Source of the DNA: Enterovibrio norvegicus DSM 15893
GTDB taxonomy: Bacteria > Pseudomonadota > Gammaproteobacteria > Enterobacterales > Vibrionaceae
Length of the DNA stretch: 64,000 nt
NCBI RefSeq assembly: GCF_900115495.1
Contig: NZ_FOWR01000018.1
Coordinates: 35,591 to 99,590, forward strand
Reading direction: 5' to 3'
The number at the start of each line of letters is the position of its first letter. Within the stretch, counting starts at the first letter, position 1. Shown one piece after another: positions 56,499-64,000 of this stretch. Under the pieces are notes generated by a model. It had not been told where the DNA came from, did no database searches, and worked only from the letters and a program-made list of their open reading frames with translations. Both the position numbers and the translations under genes were made by a program.

Positions 56499-57257
56499 CT
56501 AAACAGGGTTGTCAATGTCAATAAAACTGACGTCAAAGCCGTGCTGTTGTGCCAACCATTCACCCAATGCTTTCACGCCATAACGCTCAGTCGCGTGGTG
56601 TCCTGCACCAAAGTAATGGATCCCCTGCTCTCTTGCTGAGAACGTGGTGCGCTCTGATACTTCACCGGAAATGAAGGCATCTAGGCCTTTACTTGCGGCA
56701 AGATCAATAAAGTCCTGACCACCGCCGGTGCACCAGCCAACACGCTTGATGTCACCGGGTATGCCACCATCAATATGCAAAGGTGTACGATTCAATCTTT
56801 GCTGAATGAATGATGAGAAAGCGTCAGCTGACATTGGTGATTTAAGTTCGCCCCAAATGGCAACAGAATTCGGATTCCCCTCTTCCAGCCCGCCTTTTAC
56901 ATCGATATCCAACATCGCTGCCAACTGGGCATTGTTCCCCACTTCAGGATGCACATCGAGAGGAAGGTGATAGGCATACAAATTAATACCGTTCTCAATC
57001 AACGCTTTGATTCGGCGAAACTTCATGCCTTTCAAAGGCTCAGACTCACCGCGCCAAAAATAACCATGATGGACCAATATTGCATCGGCATTATGTGCAA
57101 TAGCTTCGTCAATCAGCGCCTGGCACGCAGTCACACCCGTGACTATTTTCATCACGTCTGGCTTCCCTTCAACTTGCATGCCGTTAGGGCAGTAATCTTT
57201 TATGGCCTGAGGCTTCAAAAAGGTGTTGAGCAGCGCTTCTAATTCGAAGTTATTCAT
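56499..57257 (-). CDS. ybgI: Nif3-like dinuclear metal center protein YbgI
   Basis: Predicted 252-residue protein forming toroidal hexamers with a di-metal site. Metal ligands appear in LVHHGYFWRGE near residue 62, ITAYHLPLDVH-like sequence (LYAYHLPLDVHPEVGNNA) and the late GAGHHATERYGVKAL. In E. coli YbgI has been linked to GTP cyclohydrolase-like fold; its physiological role is uncertain. I prefer ATG 57257 over 57263 because AGGA is then five bases away. Convergent with gltA. Confidence 0.9.
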   Translation of the reverse strand: MNNFELEALLNTFLKPQAIKDYCPNGMQVEGKPDVMKIVTGVTACQALIDEAIAHNADAILVHHGYFWRGESEPLKGMKFRRIKALIENGINLYAYHLPLDVHPEVGNNAQLAAMLDIDVKGGLEEGNPNSVAIWGELKSPMSADAFSSFIQQRLNRTPLHIDGGIPGDIKRVGWCTGGGQDFIDLAASKGLDAFISGEVSERTTFSAREQGIHYFGAGHHATERYGVKALGEWLAQQHGFDVSFIDIDNPV

Positions 57258-57361
57258 GTTCATCCTAAATCACGGAAAAGGGTCGATGTATTCCCACATT
57301 GTATACCGAAGCACCCGATTTACGTTAACCTAGCCTTATTGCGTATCAAGGATGTAACTCT

Positions 57362-58129
57362 ATGTTTTCCAACCCAGACCAGATCGAGCGTGATATCGAA
57401 TGGATCCTCAACGCACCCAGTGTGGTCAGTATCAGCAACGACATTCAAGTTGATGACGCGTTTTGGCAGTTACAACAACGTCCTCACCAACTAGATTATC
57501 AAGGCGGAAGACGAATAGGGTTTTACTACCAATGGTTGATTCAATCACTGCTCAATACGCACCCTGAATACCAAATCGTCGAAGAGGAGCTTCAGGTAGA
57601 CGAGAACGGAAGAACACTCGGTGCGATTGATTTCATCGTGAAAAATGCGAGCGGTGAATTGGAACATTGGGAAGTGGCGATAAAATTTTACCTCGCCTAT
57701 CACGGTGAGTGGCACGGACCGAATGCCAAAGACACCCTCGCAAAAAAATATCAGAAGATGATGGGACACCAACTGCCGCTTTCTCAAACAGATGCCTTTG
57801 TGTCGCAATTCCCGCATCTAAACGTGAGCAAGCGGAAATTGTTGGTTCAAGGACGTTTATACGTAAACCCCTTTTTAGATACACAAAAGGTGGAAAACCC
57901 TAACGTCGAACCTGATGCAATATCAGGATATTGGTGCTGGGCAAAACAGTGCCCAGCGGAAAAACGTTTCTTCGAGCTTGAAAGGCATCAGTGGATGGCT
58001 GCACCACAACACTCAACGCTTGAGCCATTTATCATGAGAACGCCACTTCAGCGCGCCCAGCATGTGGTCGACGAAGAGGGTAAACACTGGTTCATTGTTC
58101 CTGACGATTGGCCTACTGCACACGTGTAA
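57362..58129 (+). CDS. DUF1853 family protein
   Basis: Predicted 255-residue soluble protein of the DUF1853 family, function unknown. Landmarks: RRIGFYYQWLIQSLL near residue 45, GAIDFIVKN then LEHWEVAIKFYLAY, and GPNAKDTLAKKYQKMMGHQLPLS. The D-x-x-hE-x-K pattern (IDFIV, WEVAIKF) resembles PD-(D/E)xK nuclease-fold proteins; this is only a resemblance. Transcribed alone, divergent from ybgI. Confidence 0.88.
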   Translation: MFSNPDQIERDIEWILNAPSVVSISNDIQVDDAFWQLQQRPHQLDYQGGRRIGFYYQWLIQSLLNTHPEYQIVEEELQVDENGRTLGAIDFIVKNASGELEHWEVAIKFYLAYHGEWHGPNAKDTLAKKYQKMMGHQLPLSQTDAFVSQFPHLNVSKRKLLVQGRLYVNPFLDTQKVENPNVEPDAISGYWCWAKQCPAEKRFFELERHQWMAAPQHSTLEPFIMRTPLQRAQHVVDEEGKHWFIVPDDWPTAHV

Positions 58130-58153
58130 ACATGTTCTTCAATGGGTAGAAAC

Positions 58154-58184
58154 AAAAAAGCCACCGCAATTCGCGATGGCTTTG
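58154..58184. terminator. Terminator between the DUF1853 gene and pgm
   Basis: AAAAAAGCCACCGC, loop, GCGATGGCTTTGT with one mismatch; probably works mainly for the leftward pgm gene as well. Confidence 0.7.
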
Positions 58185-58200
58185 TCATTTCTCACGCGGG

Positions 58201-59847
58201 TTAGAGTCCTGCGTTTGTGAACACGTCACTCACGATTTTTTCTGCTTCTTCTTCAATCAGACGCAAGTGCGCATCGCCTTTAAAGCTTTCGCAGTAAATT
58301 TTGTAAACGTCTTCTGTACCCGATGGGCGTGCAGCAAACCAGCCAAACTCAGTAGTCACTTTCAAGCCACCAATGGCTTGACCGTTACCTGGGGCATGCG
58401 TCAGTTTCGCAACGATTGAGTCACCCGCCAATGTATCCGCAGTCACCATTTCGGCAGACAACTTACTGAGCACCGCTTTTTGCTGTCCATTCGCAACAGC
58501 TTGAATGCGGTTGTAACTAGATGCACCAAACTTCGCGGCCAATTCATCGTAATATTGCTGTGGATTCTTCCCAGTTACCGCGGTAATTTCTGCCGCCAAC
58601 AAACACAACAAAATGCCGTCTTTGTCAGTACACCAAGGTGTACCATCTTTACGCAAGAAAGATGCACCCGCACTTTCTTCGCCGCCAAAGCCGATTTTTC
58701 CGCTGAATAAACCATCAACAAACCACTTGAAGCCAACAGGCACTTCACACAGTTCACGGCCCAGGCTTGCAACGACTTTGTCGATAATGGCACTGGATAC
58801 CAACGTTTTCCCAACGGCAATATCTGATGACCATTCTGGACGATTGCGGTAAAGATAATCGATGCATACCGCAAGGTAGTGGTTCGGGTTCATCAAGCCA
58901 GAAGGTGTCACAATGCCGTGGCGATCAAAATCAGGATCATTACCAAACGCTAAATCGTAGTTGTCTTTGTACGCAAGCAAGCCTGCCATCGCGTAAGGCG
59001 ACGAACAGTCCATGCGGATTGCACCGTCTTTATCCAACGACATGAAACGGAACGACGGATCAACATCATCATTGACCAGTGTAATGTCCAAATCGTAGTG
59101 CGCGGCAATCGCCTTCCAATAATCAATGCCAGAACCACCCAGTGGATCGACACCAATGCGTAAATTGGCTTGTTTGATGGCCACCATGTCGATCACATTG
59201 CTAAGGTCTTCAACGTAAGCAGGCACGAAGTTTTGCTCGACGAAAAGATCACTTGCGATCGCATCGGCGTAACCCATGCGTTGCACTCCCACAAGTCCCT
59301 CAGCGATAAGATCATTTGCACGAGACTCTATGGCTTTCGTGATATCGCCTTCAGCAGGTCCACCATGCGGAGGGTTGTACTTAATGCCCCCATCTTGAGG
59401 TGGGTTGTGAGATGGCGTGATCACAATGCCGTCCGCCTGTGTGCTTTTCGCGATATTGTGAACAAGAATAGCGTGTGAAATACCCGGTGTTGGTGTGTAT
59501 CCGCCCGCTTCCTGCGCAATCACATTCACGCCATTCGCAATGAGTACTTCAACCAAAGAACAGAATGCCGGTTCTGACAACGCGTGCGTGTCTTTACCTA
59601 CGTAAAGCGGGCCTGTTACACCGTTTTTAGCGCGAACTTCAGCAACGGCTTGTGCTATCGCCCAGATGTGGTGTTGGTTAAATGTCGATTTATCTGCAGA
59701 TCCACGGTGGCCTGACGTGCCAAATGCAACGTTGTGATCAGCGTTTTTTGGGTCTGGTGTTAACTGGAAGTAGTTTGAGACAAGAAGAGGAATATTGTAG
59801 AGATCTTGCTGCTGAGCACGTTGCCCTGCACGATCGCGGCTAGCCAT
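58201..59847 (-). CDS. pgm: Phosphoglucomutase (alpha-D-glucose phosphate-specific)
   Basis: Predicted 548-residue enzyme interconverting glucose 1- and 6-phosphate, feeding UDP-glucose and glycogen synthesis. The catalytic phosphoserine lies in [15 protein letters not shown]; the metal loop is [15 protein letters not shown]; the sugar-binding loop is [13 protein letters not shown]; the phosphate-binding loop is [12 protein letters not shown]. Downstream of seqA in the same direction, as in E. coli. Confidence 0.97.
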   Translation of the reverse strand: MASRDRAGQRAQQQDLYNIPLLVSNYFQLTPDPKNADHNVAFGTSGHRGSADKSTFNQHHIWAIAQAVAEVRAKNGVTGPLYVGKDTHALSEPAFCSLVEVLIANGVNVIAQEAGGYTPTPGISHAILVHNIAKSTQADGIVITPSHNPPQDGGIKYNPPHGGPAEGDITKAIESRANDLIAEGLVGVQRMGYADAIASDLFVEQNFVPAYVEDLSNVIDMVAIKQANLRIGVDPLGGSGIDYWKAIAAHYDLDITLVNDDVDPSFRFMSLDKDGAIRMDCSSPYAMAGLLAYKDNYDLAFGNDPDFDRHGIVTPSGLMNPNHYLAVCIDYLYRNRPEWSSDIAVGKTLVSSAIIDKVVASLGRELCEVPVGFKWFVDGLFSGKIGFGGEESAGASFLRKDGTPWCTDKDGILLCLLAAEITAVTGKNPQQYYDELAAKFGASSYNRIQAVANGQQKAVLSKLSAEMVTADTLAGDSIVAKLTHAPGNGQAIGGLKVTTEFGWFAARPSGTEDVYKIYCESFKGDAHLRLIEEEAEKIVSDVFTNAGL

Positions 59848-59886
59848 ACAGTCGCATCCTTTCAGGAAATGAGTAGTTATATAGAG

Positions 59887-59919
59887 TTAGAGGCTTGTCA
59901 AAGACAAAGCCTCTAAAAT
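59887..59919. terminator. Possible terminator or attenuator between seqA and pgm
   Basis: TTAGAGGCTT / AAGCCTCTAA stem around a loop of about 12 bases with T-rich sequence on the leftward side (AAATTTTAG). Weak; it may reduce readthrough from seqA into pgm. Confidence 0.45.
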
Positions 59920-59985
59920 TTCGCGTTACGCTGAACAGCACTGAAAGCTCAATGCGTTCGCGTTAATGCTTGGCAACAGCCAGCA

Positions 59986-60531
59986 TTAAATTTCGCCGAC
60001 AACCTTCTCGGTAATGTCGTTAGCAAAGCCCATTTTAGCCATCAACTGCTCAACCATCTGGCGTTTTCGGCCAGTATTGGTGTTAGTGATAACCCAAAAC
60101 GGTGTGCTTGGGATGTGTTTTGGTTTAGTGGTTTTTCCGCTTTCTAATAGCGTTTGCTCATTATCAGCGAAATAGACACGGGTTCGGCCTTTCAGTGCAG
60201 TTGCTTCTGAAAATGATTGCCCATCAATACGATACAGTGCCGACAACACCAACATAAAACGACCAATCGCTTTATCTTGTGCGGCAAATTCATCAGAGAT
60301 CAACAACGAACGCATTTCCTTAACACGATCGATGGTGTCGCTCTTACCTGCATCTTTACTAACAACAATACCTTGTGGTCTTGACGCTGTTTCCAACGCA
60401 GCAGCAGAAGGCTGCTCAACCTGTGGTGCCATTAGCAGTCGACGCAGAATATCAGATGCGCTTTCACCAATGTGTTGAGTTTGGCTGGCAATGTACCGGT
60501 ATAGCTCTTCATCAACCTCAATCGTCTTCAT
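59986..60531 (-). CDS. seqA: Replication initiation regulator SeqA
   Basis: Predicted 181-residue protein that binds hemimethylated GATC sites and delays re-initiation at oriC. It begins MKTIEVDEELYRYIASQTQHIGESAS, the N-terminal oligomerisation domain; the C-terminal DNA-binding domain shows KTTKPKHIPSTPFWVITNTNTGRKRQM. Length matches E. coli. Divergent from ybfF and upstream of pgm. Confidence 0.96.
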   Translation of the reverse strand: MKTIEVDEELYRYIASQTQHIGESASDILRRLLMAPQVEQPSAAALETASRPQGIVVSKDAGKSDTIDRVKEMRSLLISDEFAAQDKAIGRFMLVLSALYRIDGQSFSEATALKGRTRVYFADNEQTLLESGKTTKPKHIPSTPFWVITNTNTGRKRQMVEQLMAKMGFANDITEKVVGEI

Positions 60532-60631
60532 CGTTTGATCATCGTGTCCTAATTACAATTCAACGGGGCGATTATACAGAGTTAGAGAGGTATACTCTAT
60601 GGCAAACAATTCATATTGAGAGAAAACAACC

Positions 60632-61405
60632 GTGTTTTTGAACTTTAAGATCCAAGGAGAAGGACAACCTTTATTGTTGATCCACGGACTTTTCGGCAGT
60701 TTAGATAATTTAGGCGGGCTGGCACGTGTTTTAGCGGATCACTACAAGGTGTATCAGATTGATCTTCCCAACCATGGCCAATCTCCTCGCAGCGACGATG
60801 TTACGTACCCATCGCAAGCGAGTGCAGTAAAGGATTTCATCACCCAACAAGGTCTGAATCACGTTTCTGTTGTTGGACACTCGATGGGCGGAAAGGTCGC
60901 AATGGCCTTCGCAATGGCAAACCCTGATCTTGTTGATCAATTGGTCGTGATGGATATCGCCCCTGTCCAATATCGTGTAAGACGCCACGATGCTGTGCTA
61001 GCCGGTTTAAATGCCACCATGCAGACTCCTATCGCGAACCGAAAAGAGGCAGAGCAAACATTATCTCAGCATGTTAAAGAGCCAGGCGTTAGGCAGTTTT
61101 TGTTAAAATCGCTCGCCAAGCAAGACGATGGGCTCTTTAACTGGCGATTCAATGTTGCCGCCCTAGAAGCCAACTACGATGACATTACGGATTGGCCACT
61201 TAATGGTGTGTTTGACAAGAAAACCCTGTTTTTGAAAGGCGCAGATTCTGATTATATTGCTGCGGAACACCGCGACAGCATTGAACGTCAATTTCCACAG
61301 GCAAAAGCACACGTTGTTGCAGGGACAGGGCATTGGCTGCACGCTGAAAAACCGGATACGGTTGCTCGCGTGATCACTCGCTTTTTAACAAAGTCAGAGC
61401 GTTAA
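60632..61405 (+). CDS. ybfF: Alpha/beta hydrolase YbfF (esterase)
   Basis: Predicted 257-residue cytoplasmic esterase. The oxyanion loop is LLIHGLFGSLDNLGG, the nucleophile elbow is VVGHSMGGKVAMAFA near residue 82 and the late His is in AGTGHWLHAEKPD. E. coli YbfF hydrolyses acyl-CoA and malonyl-CoA-type esters in vitro. The start is GTG 60632. Gene order seqA/ybfF/fldA/fur is as in E. coli. Confidence 0.92.
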   Translation: MFLNFKIQGEGQPLLLIHGLFGSLDNLGGLARVLADHYKVYQIDLPNHGQSPRSDDVTYPSQASAVKDFITQQGLNHVSVVGHSMGGKVAMAFAMANPDLVDQLVVMDIAPVQYRVRRHDAVLAGLNATMQTPIANRKEAEQTLSQHVKEPGVRQFLLKSLAKQDDGLFNWRFNVAALEANYDDITDWPLNGVFDKKTLFLKGADSDYIAAEHRDSIERQFPQAKAHVVAGTGHWLHAEKPDTVARVITRFLTKSER

Positions 61406-61465
61406 CAGTCCACTCTTTGTTGTGATATAGTGCGCGACGAATAATAGTTCCGAACGGAGGCGGAA

Positions 61466-61687
61466 ATGCTGCACGAGCATTTCGAGTTGCTCGAAAAGAT
61501 TGGACTGGACCTGCTTTTTGCAGGCATTTTCTTTTTTATCGGCATGGCAATCAAGGACGTACTTAACGAAGGAAATGTACCCCCTTTTGGTCGACGTATC
61601 GTTTGGCTGGTACTTTTTCTAGGATGCGCAGGGTTTATCACCAAAGGCGTCATCCAATTGTTTTGGGAAGGAACGGGCATAGGCTGA
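61466..61687 (+). CDS. DUF2788 small membrane protein
   Basis: Predicted 73-residue inner-membrane protein with two hydrophobic segments (LDLLFAGIFFFIGMAIKDV near residue 14 and IVWLVLFLGCAGFITKGVIQL near 43). It belongs to the DUF2788 family found next to fldA in Vibrio-like genomes; function unknown. GGAGGCGG precedes the ATG. It may be cotranscribed with ybfF or fldA. Confidence 0.85.
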   Translation: MLHEHFELLEKIGLDLLFAGIFFFIGMAIKDVLNEGNVPPFGRRIVWLVLFLGCAGFITKGVIQLFWEGTGIG

Positions 61688-61820
61688 TAAAGCCGCCTGC
61701 AAACCCAACTCAAACGCAAAAACGTTTCCGACAGTAAGAAGGCGCGGCCTTCTTCTACACTTAACATTTTGGGGTTGTATGTATTGCACCCCGCTTAACA
61801 GAAAATAGGTACTCTCTATT

Positions 61821-62348
61821 ATGGCGAGCGTAGGTCTCTTCTTTGGTAGCGATACAGGTAACACTGAAGCTATCGCCAAGATGATTCAAAAACAACTGGG
61901 TAAACAACTGGTCCACGTTCAGGACATCGCTAAAAGTAGCAAAGAAGACATCGATAACTTTGACCTTCTGCTGCTTGGTATCCCAACATGGTACTACGGT
62001 GAAGCACAGTGTGATTGGGATGACTTCTTCCCAGAACTTGAGCAAGTAGATTTCTCAACCAAACTGGTTGCGATTTTCGGCTGTGGTGACCAAGAAGACT
62101 ACGCAGAGTACTTCTGTGACGCGATGGGCACAGTCCGTGACATCGTTGAAACCAAAGGCGGCACCATCATTGGTCATTGGCCAACTGAAGGTTACGAGTT
62201 TGAAGCGTCTAAAGCGCTCGTTGATGATAGCCACTTTGTGGGTCTGTGTGTTGATGAAGACCGTCAACCAGAGTTAAGCGCTCAGCGTGTTGAAAACTGG
62301 GTGAAGCAAATTCACGAAGAAATGTGTCTTGCAGAGCTAGAAGGCTAA
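61821..62348 (+). CDS. fldA: Flavodoxin I
   Basis: Predicted 175-residue FMN electron carrier. The phosphate loop is FFGSDTGNTEAIAK at residues 6-19; the isoalloxazine-binding loops are GIPTWYYGEAQCDWDDF and FGCGDQEDYAEYFCDAMG. It donates electrons to biosynthetic enzymes and replaces ferredoxin under low iron. Located beside fur as in E. coli. Confidence 0.96.
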   Translation: MASVGLFFGSDTGNTEAIAKMIQKQLGKQLVHVQDIAKSSKEDIDNFDLLLLGIPTWYYGEAQCDWDDFFPELEQVDFSTKLVAIFGCGDQEDYAEYFCDAMGTVRDIVETKGGTIIGHWPTEGYEFEASKALVDDSHFVGLCVDEDRQPELSAQRVENWVKQIHEEMCLAELEG

Positions 62349-62364
62349 GCCAGTGCATTCGAGA

Positions 62365-62391
62365 AAAACGCGCCAATGGCGCGTTTTTTTA
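62365..62391 (+). terminator. Rho-independent terminator of fldA
   Basis: AAAAACGCGCC, loop AAT, GGCGCGTTTTTTT. Confidence 0.87.
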
Positions 62392-62401
62392 TGTCTATGC
62401 A

Positions 62402-62474
62402 CAAACAACCTGAAAATTGGCGCATTGAGGGCCTCCCTTCAGGCGAATTGAATCTGGCACCTTCAGGTTGTTTG
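62402..62474. repeat. 13-base inverted repeat enclosing 47 bases
   Basis: CAAACAACCTGAA at 62402-62414 and TTCAGGTTGTTTG at 62462-62474 are perfect reverse complements. The right arm covers the stop of the DUF4442 gene. The loop holds a smaller GGGCCTCCC/GGC-rich element. No terminator T-run follows, so its role is unclear. Confidence 0.6.
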
Positions 62475-62960
62475 GGTATGTTTGTTTTTAGACTCTTTTC
62501 GATAGTCAGGCTTCTTACGCACATAAAGTACGCGACGAACCCGTGCTACCACTTCGCCATCGTCATTCTTCACATTCACAATAAACTCAGGAAAGACTTT
62601 ATCTCCCCCTGCGGTCTGCTTCTTTATCGACGTGACCACATCTTCAGAAATAACAAAATCAGCAAATAGCGCGGAAGCACCCGGCTTAATAAAATTGATA
62701 TCAGCTTCTTTGTCCCACACGAAATATTCTTCGCGTAAGATCCCCATCAGCATCAAGGCATAAATCGGATCAGTCATTGAAAAAATACTGCCACCATACT
62801 GAGTGCGATTTGCATTTTTGTTCCACCAACGCAGCTTCAATCTGACTTTCGTCGCACGAAAGTCATCGCTGATCGACATGATTTTGATACCTGCTCCCCA
62901 AAAAGGCGGCCAGCAATTTAATGCGAATTTCACAATCTGTGGTTTGTAGTATTTGTACAC
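62463..62960 (-). CDS. DUF4442 hotdog-fold protein
   Basis: Predicted 165-residue protein of the DUF4442 family, a hotdog fold related to acyl-CoA thioesterases. It begins MYKYYKPQIVKFALNCWPPF and contains LKLRWWNKNANRTQYGGSIF near residue 41, where thioesterases place active-site residues. Substrate unknown. The basic C-terminal tail (RKKPDYRKESKNKHTQTT) is unusual. Convergent with fldA and divergent from fur. Confidence 0.83.
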   Translation of the reverse strand: MYKYYKPQIVKFALNCWPPFWGAGIKIMSISDDFRATKVRLKLRWWNKNANRTQYGGSIFSMTDPIYALMLMGILREEYFVWDKEADINFIKPGASALFADFVISEDVVTSIKKQTAGGDKVFPEFIVNVKNDDGEVVARVRRVLYVRKKPDYRKESKNKHTQTT

Positions 62961-63155
62961 AAGACATCCCTTTCTGGTCTAACCAGTCCTATCCTGCCAC
63001 TTTTGCATTTCGACAACAAGCCGCAAAACCAAGTAATTAAGTCAGATATTTGGTCTGTCCTACTAGCCGCGGCTTATCACATTTGTTACGCTACTTATCA
63101 ATTTTCCCGTTCTCACTCACACTTAGGGAAAACGCAATTACGTAGGAAGAACCGG

Positions 63156-63605
63156 ATGTCAGATAACAACAAGGCACTGAAAGACGCAGGATTAAAAGTC
63201 ACCCTGCCGCGCTTAAAGATTTTAGAAGTCTTGCAACAGCCGGACTGTCAGCACATCAGCGCCGAAGACCTCTATAAGAAGCTTATTGATATTGGCGAAG
63301 AAATCGGCTTAGCTACTGTTTATCGCGTATTAAACCAATTCGACGATGCAGGGATTGTTACTCGTCACCATTTTGAAGGCGGTAAGTCCGTATTCGAATT
63401 AGCCACTCAACATCACCATGACCATCTTGTCTGTTTAGATTGTGGCAAAGTGATCGAATTTACCGACGAAACGATCGAACAGCGCCAGCGCGAAATCGCG
63501 ACCCAATACAATGTGCGTCTAACCAACCACAGTCTCTACCTTTATGGCCACTGCATAGAGGGCGATTGTAAAGCAGATCCTAGTATTCATAACGACGAAG
63601 ATTAA
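63156..63605 (+). CDS. fur: Ferric uptake regulator Fur
   Basis: Predicted 149-residue iron-dependent repressor. The N-terminal winged helix reads LKDAGLKVTLPRLKILEVL, with recognition helix in EEIGLATVYRVLNQFDDAGI. The dimer domain has the His cluster ATQHHHDHLVCLDCGKV and a late CIEGDCKAD. I moved the start from 63003 to ATG 63156, which has AGGAAG upstream and matches homologues. It should control the Fur-box-like site before feoA. Its terminator seems split by an IS. Confidence 0.96.
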   Translation: MSDNNKALKDAGLKVTLPRLKILEVLQQPDCQHISAEDLYKKLIDIGEEIGLATVYRVLNQFDDAGIVTRHHFEGGKSVFELATQHHHDHLVCLDCGKVIEFTDETIEQRQREIATQYNVRLTNHSLYLYGHCIEGDCKADPSIHNDED

Positions 63606-63620
63606 TACCTTTGCAAAAAA

Positions 63621-63647
63621 GAACATAAAAAAACCGGAGCCTAGGCT
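63621..63647 (+). terminator. Left half of the fur terminator, interrupted by an IS
   Basis: AAAAAAACCGGAGCCTAGGCT at 63627-63647 has the A-run, left stem (CCGGAGCC) and centre (CCTAGG) of a bidirectional terminator, but the right arm (GGCTCCGG with T-run) is missing. Instead the IS end starts at 63648. The rest would lie beyond the other end of the element, outside the window. Confidence 0.6.
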
Positions 63648-63694
63648 TAATGCCGATCGTTTTAAGTCATTGAACGATCCTACACAGGCTTCAT

Positions 63695-63727
63695 AATCGG
63701 CCTCAACATTGTTGAGGCCGATTTTTT
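63695..63727 (+). terminator. Terminator hairpin directly before the transposase start
   Basis: AATCGGCCTCAAC, loop ATT, GTTGAGGCCGATT, then more T up to the ATG at 63728. A GAGG that could serve as ribosome site sits inside the stem. The structure would stop readthrough from fur and hide the start in any transcript from outside. Confidence 0.8.
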
Positions 63728-64000
63728 ATGTCTGAGTTTTTGAAAGAGTTACACATCACCGCTGAGTTTTGCCAAGACCACCCTATCAACGCATTCTCTA
63801 AACACATTCCTCTTGAGTGGGTTGAAGAAGCAGTCAAACAAACCGGACGCGCTTCTTTGCGTAAACGTCGCTTTCCCGCTGAGCAGGCTGTTTGGCTAGT
63901 TTTAGGGATTGGATTACTGCGCAATCGCTCGATTCAGAATGTTTGTGACCAACTTGAGTTGGCTTTTCCTGATACCAAAGGGGAACTTCCTCCTCTCGCC
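63728..64000 (+). CDS. IS4-family transposase, N-terminal part
   Basis: Open from ATG 63728 to the window end (91 codons seen). The product begins MSEFLKELHITAEFCQDHP and contains FSKHIPLEWVEEAVKQTGRA, RRFPAEQAVWLVLGIGLLRN and SIQNVCDQLELAFPD, typical of the N-terminal helical domain of IS4-type DDE transposases. The catalytic domain lies beyond the window, so whether it is intact cannot be judged. Confidence 0.85.
   Translation, partial: MSEFLKELHITAEFCQDHPINAFSKHIPLEWVEEAVKQTGRASLRKRRFPAEQAVWLVLGIGLLRNRSIQNVCDQLELAFPDTKGELPPLA

Larger units (their letters stand above)
63648..64000 (+). mobile_element. IS4-family insertion sequence, left end and start of transposase
   Basis: The left end reads TAATGCCGATCGTTTTAAG, close to the terminal repeat of IS4 as I recall it. 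Inside, GATCGTT/AACGATC at 63655-63679 is a short inverted repeat. A 13-base hairpin with a T-run follows, then the transposase gene. The right end and any target duplication are outside the window. Confidence 0.8.

Noticed and set aside
1..64000. CRISPR arrays, rRNA genes, prophage modules, complete tRNA genes
   Set aside because: None seen: no regularly spaced repeats, no rRNA-like stretches, no integrase or phage structural genes.

Overview
This window looks like a piece of a large chromosome from a Vibrionaceae-type gammaproteobacterium. The evidence is VicH-type H-NS, minCDE, the sdhCDAB-sucABCD block divergent from gltA, pgm-seqA-ybfF-fldA-fur, feoABC and znuABC, and a formate-dehydrogenase accessory locus with tungstate uptake. 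Genus (Vibrio, Grimontia, Enterovibrio or Photobacterium) cannot be fixed from the sequence alone. I see no rRNA, no complete tRNA and no CRISPR. One insertion sequence starts at the right edge.

Region 1 (1-13.7 kb) is a molybdo/tungsto-enzyme locus. Leftward run a DUF3305 gene, a DUF3306 gene, a multi-cluster [4Fe-4S] protein and the start of a TorD-like chaperone. Rightward run fdhD and an HTH/periplasmic-binding-like regulator. A response regulator and sensor kinase follow leftward, then rightward tupABC, mobA and a mobB-moeA fusion. The response regulator is of the sigma-54-activator type. By eye I find -24/-12 motifs (TGG-N8-TTGC) before the DUF3305 gene (two tandem copies), before the Fe-S gene, before fdhD and before tupA. 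A shared 14-base element lies upstream of two of these. I infer one sigma-54 regulon coupling metal uptake, cofactor synthesis and formate dehydrogenase maturation.

Region 2 (13.7-34.9 kb) is mostly housekeeping: tdk, a NhaC-family transporter under a lysine riboswitch (so probably a lysine carrier), hns, a lytic transglycosylase, ycgL, minCDE, rnd, fadD, a hydrolase, a small orphan gene, tsaB, yoaA, purU, yecM and argS. Between purU and yecM sit an unrecognised outer-membrane barrel and an unrecognised lipoprotein. A diguanylate cyclase follows argS.

Region 3 (34.9-45.1 kb) handles metals and sensing: a DUF924 gene, a HIT protein, feoABC with a Fur-box-like site, a candidate small RNA, a membrane protein joining a beta-propeller sensor directly to an AraC DNA-binding domain, and znuA divergent from znuCB across a perfect Zur-box palindrome.

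Region 4 (45.1-64 kb) holds the TCA-cycle operon sdhCDAB-sucABCD divergent from gltA, then ybgI, a DUF1853 gene, pgm, seqA, ybfF, a DUF2788 gene, fldA, a DUF4442 gene and fur. An IS4-type element appears to be inserted in the terminator hairpin of fur and runs off the window.
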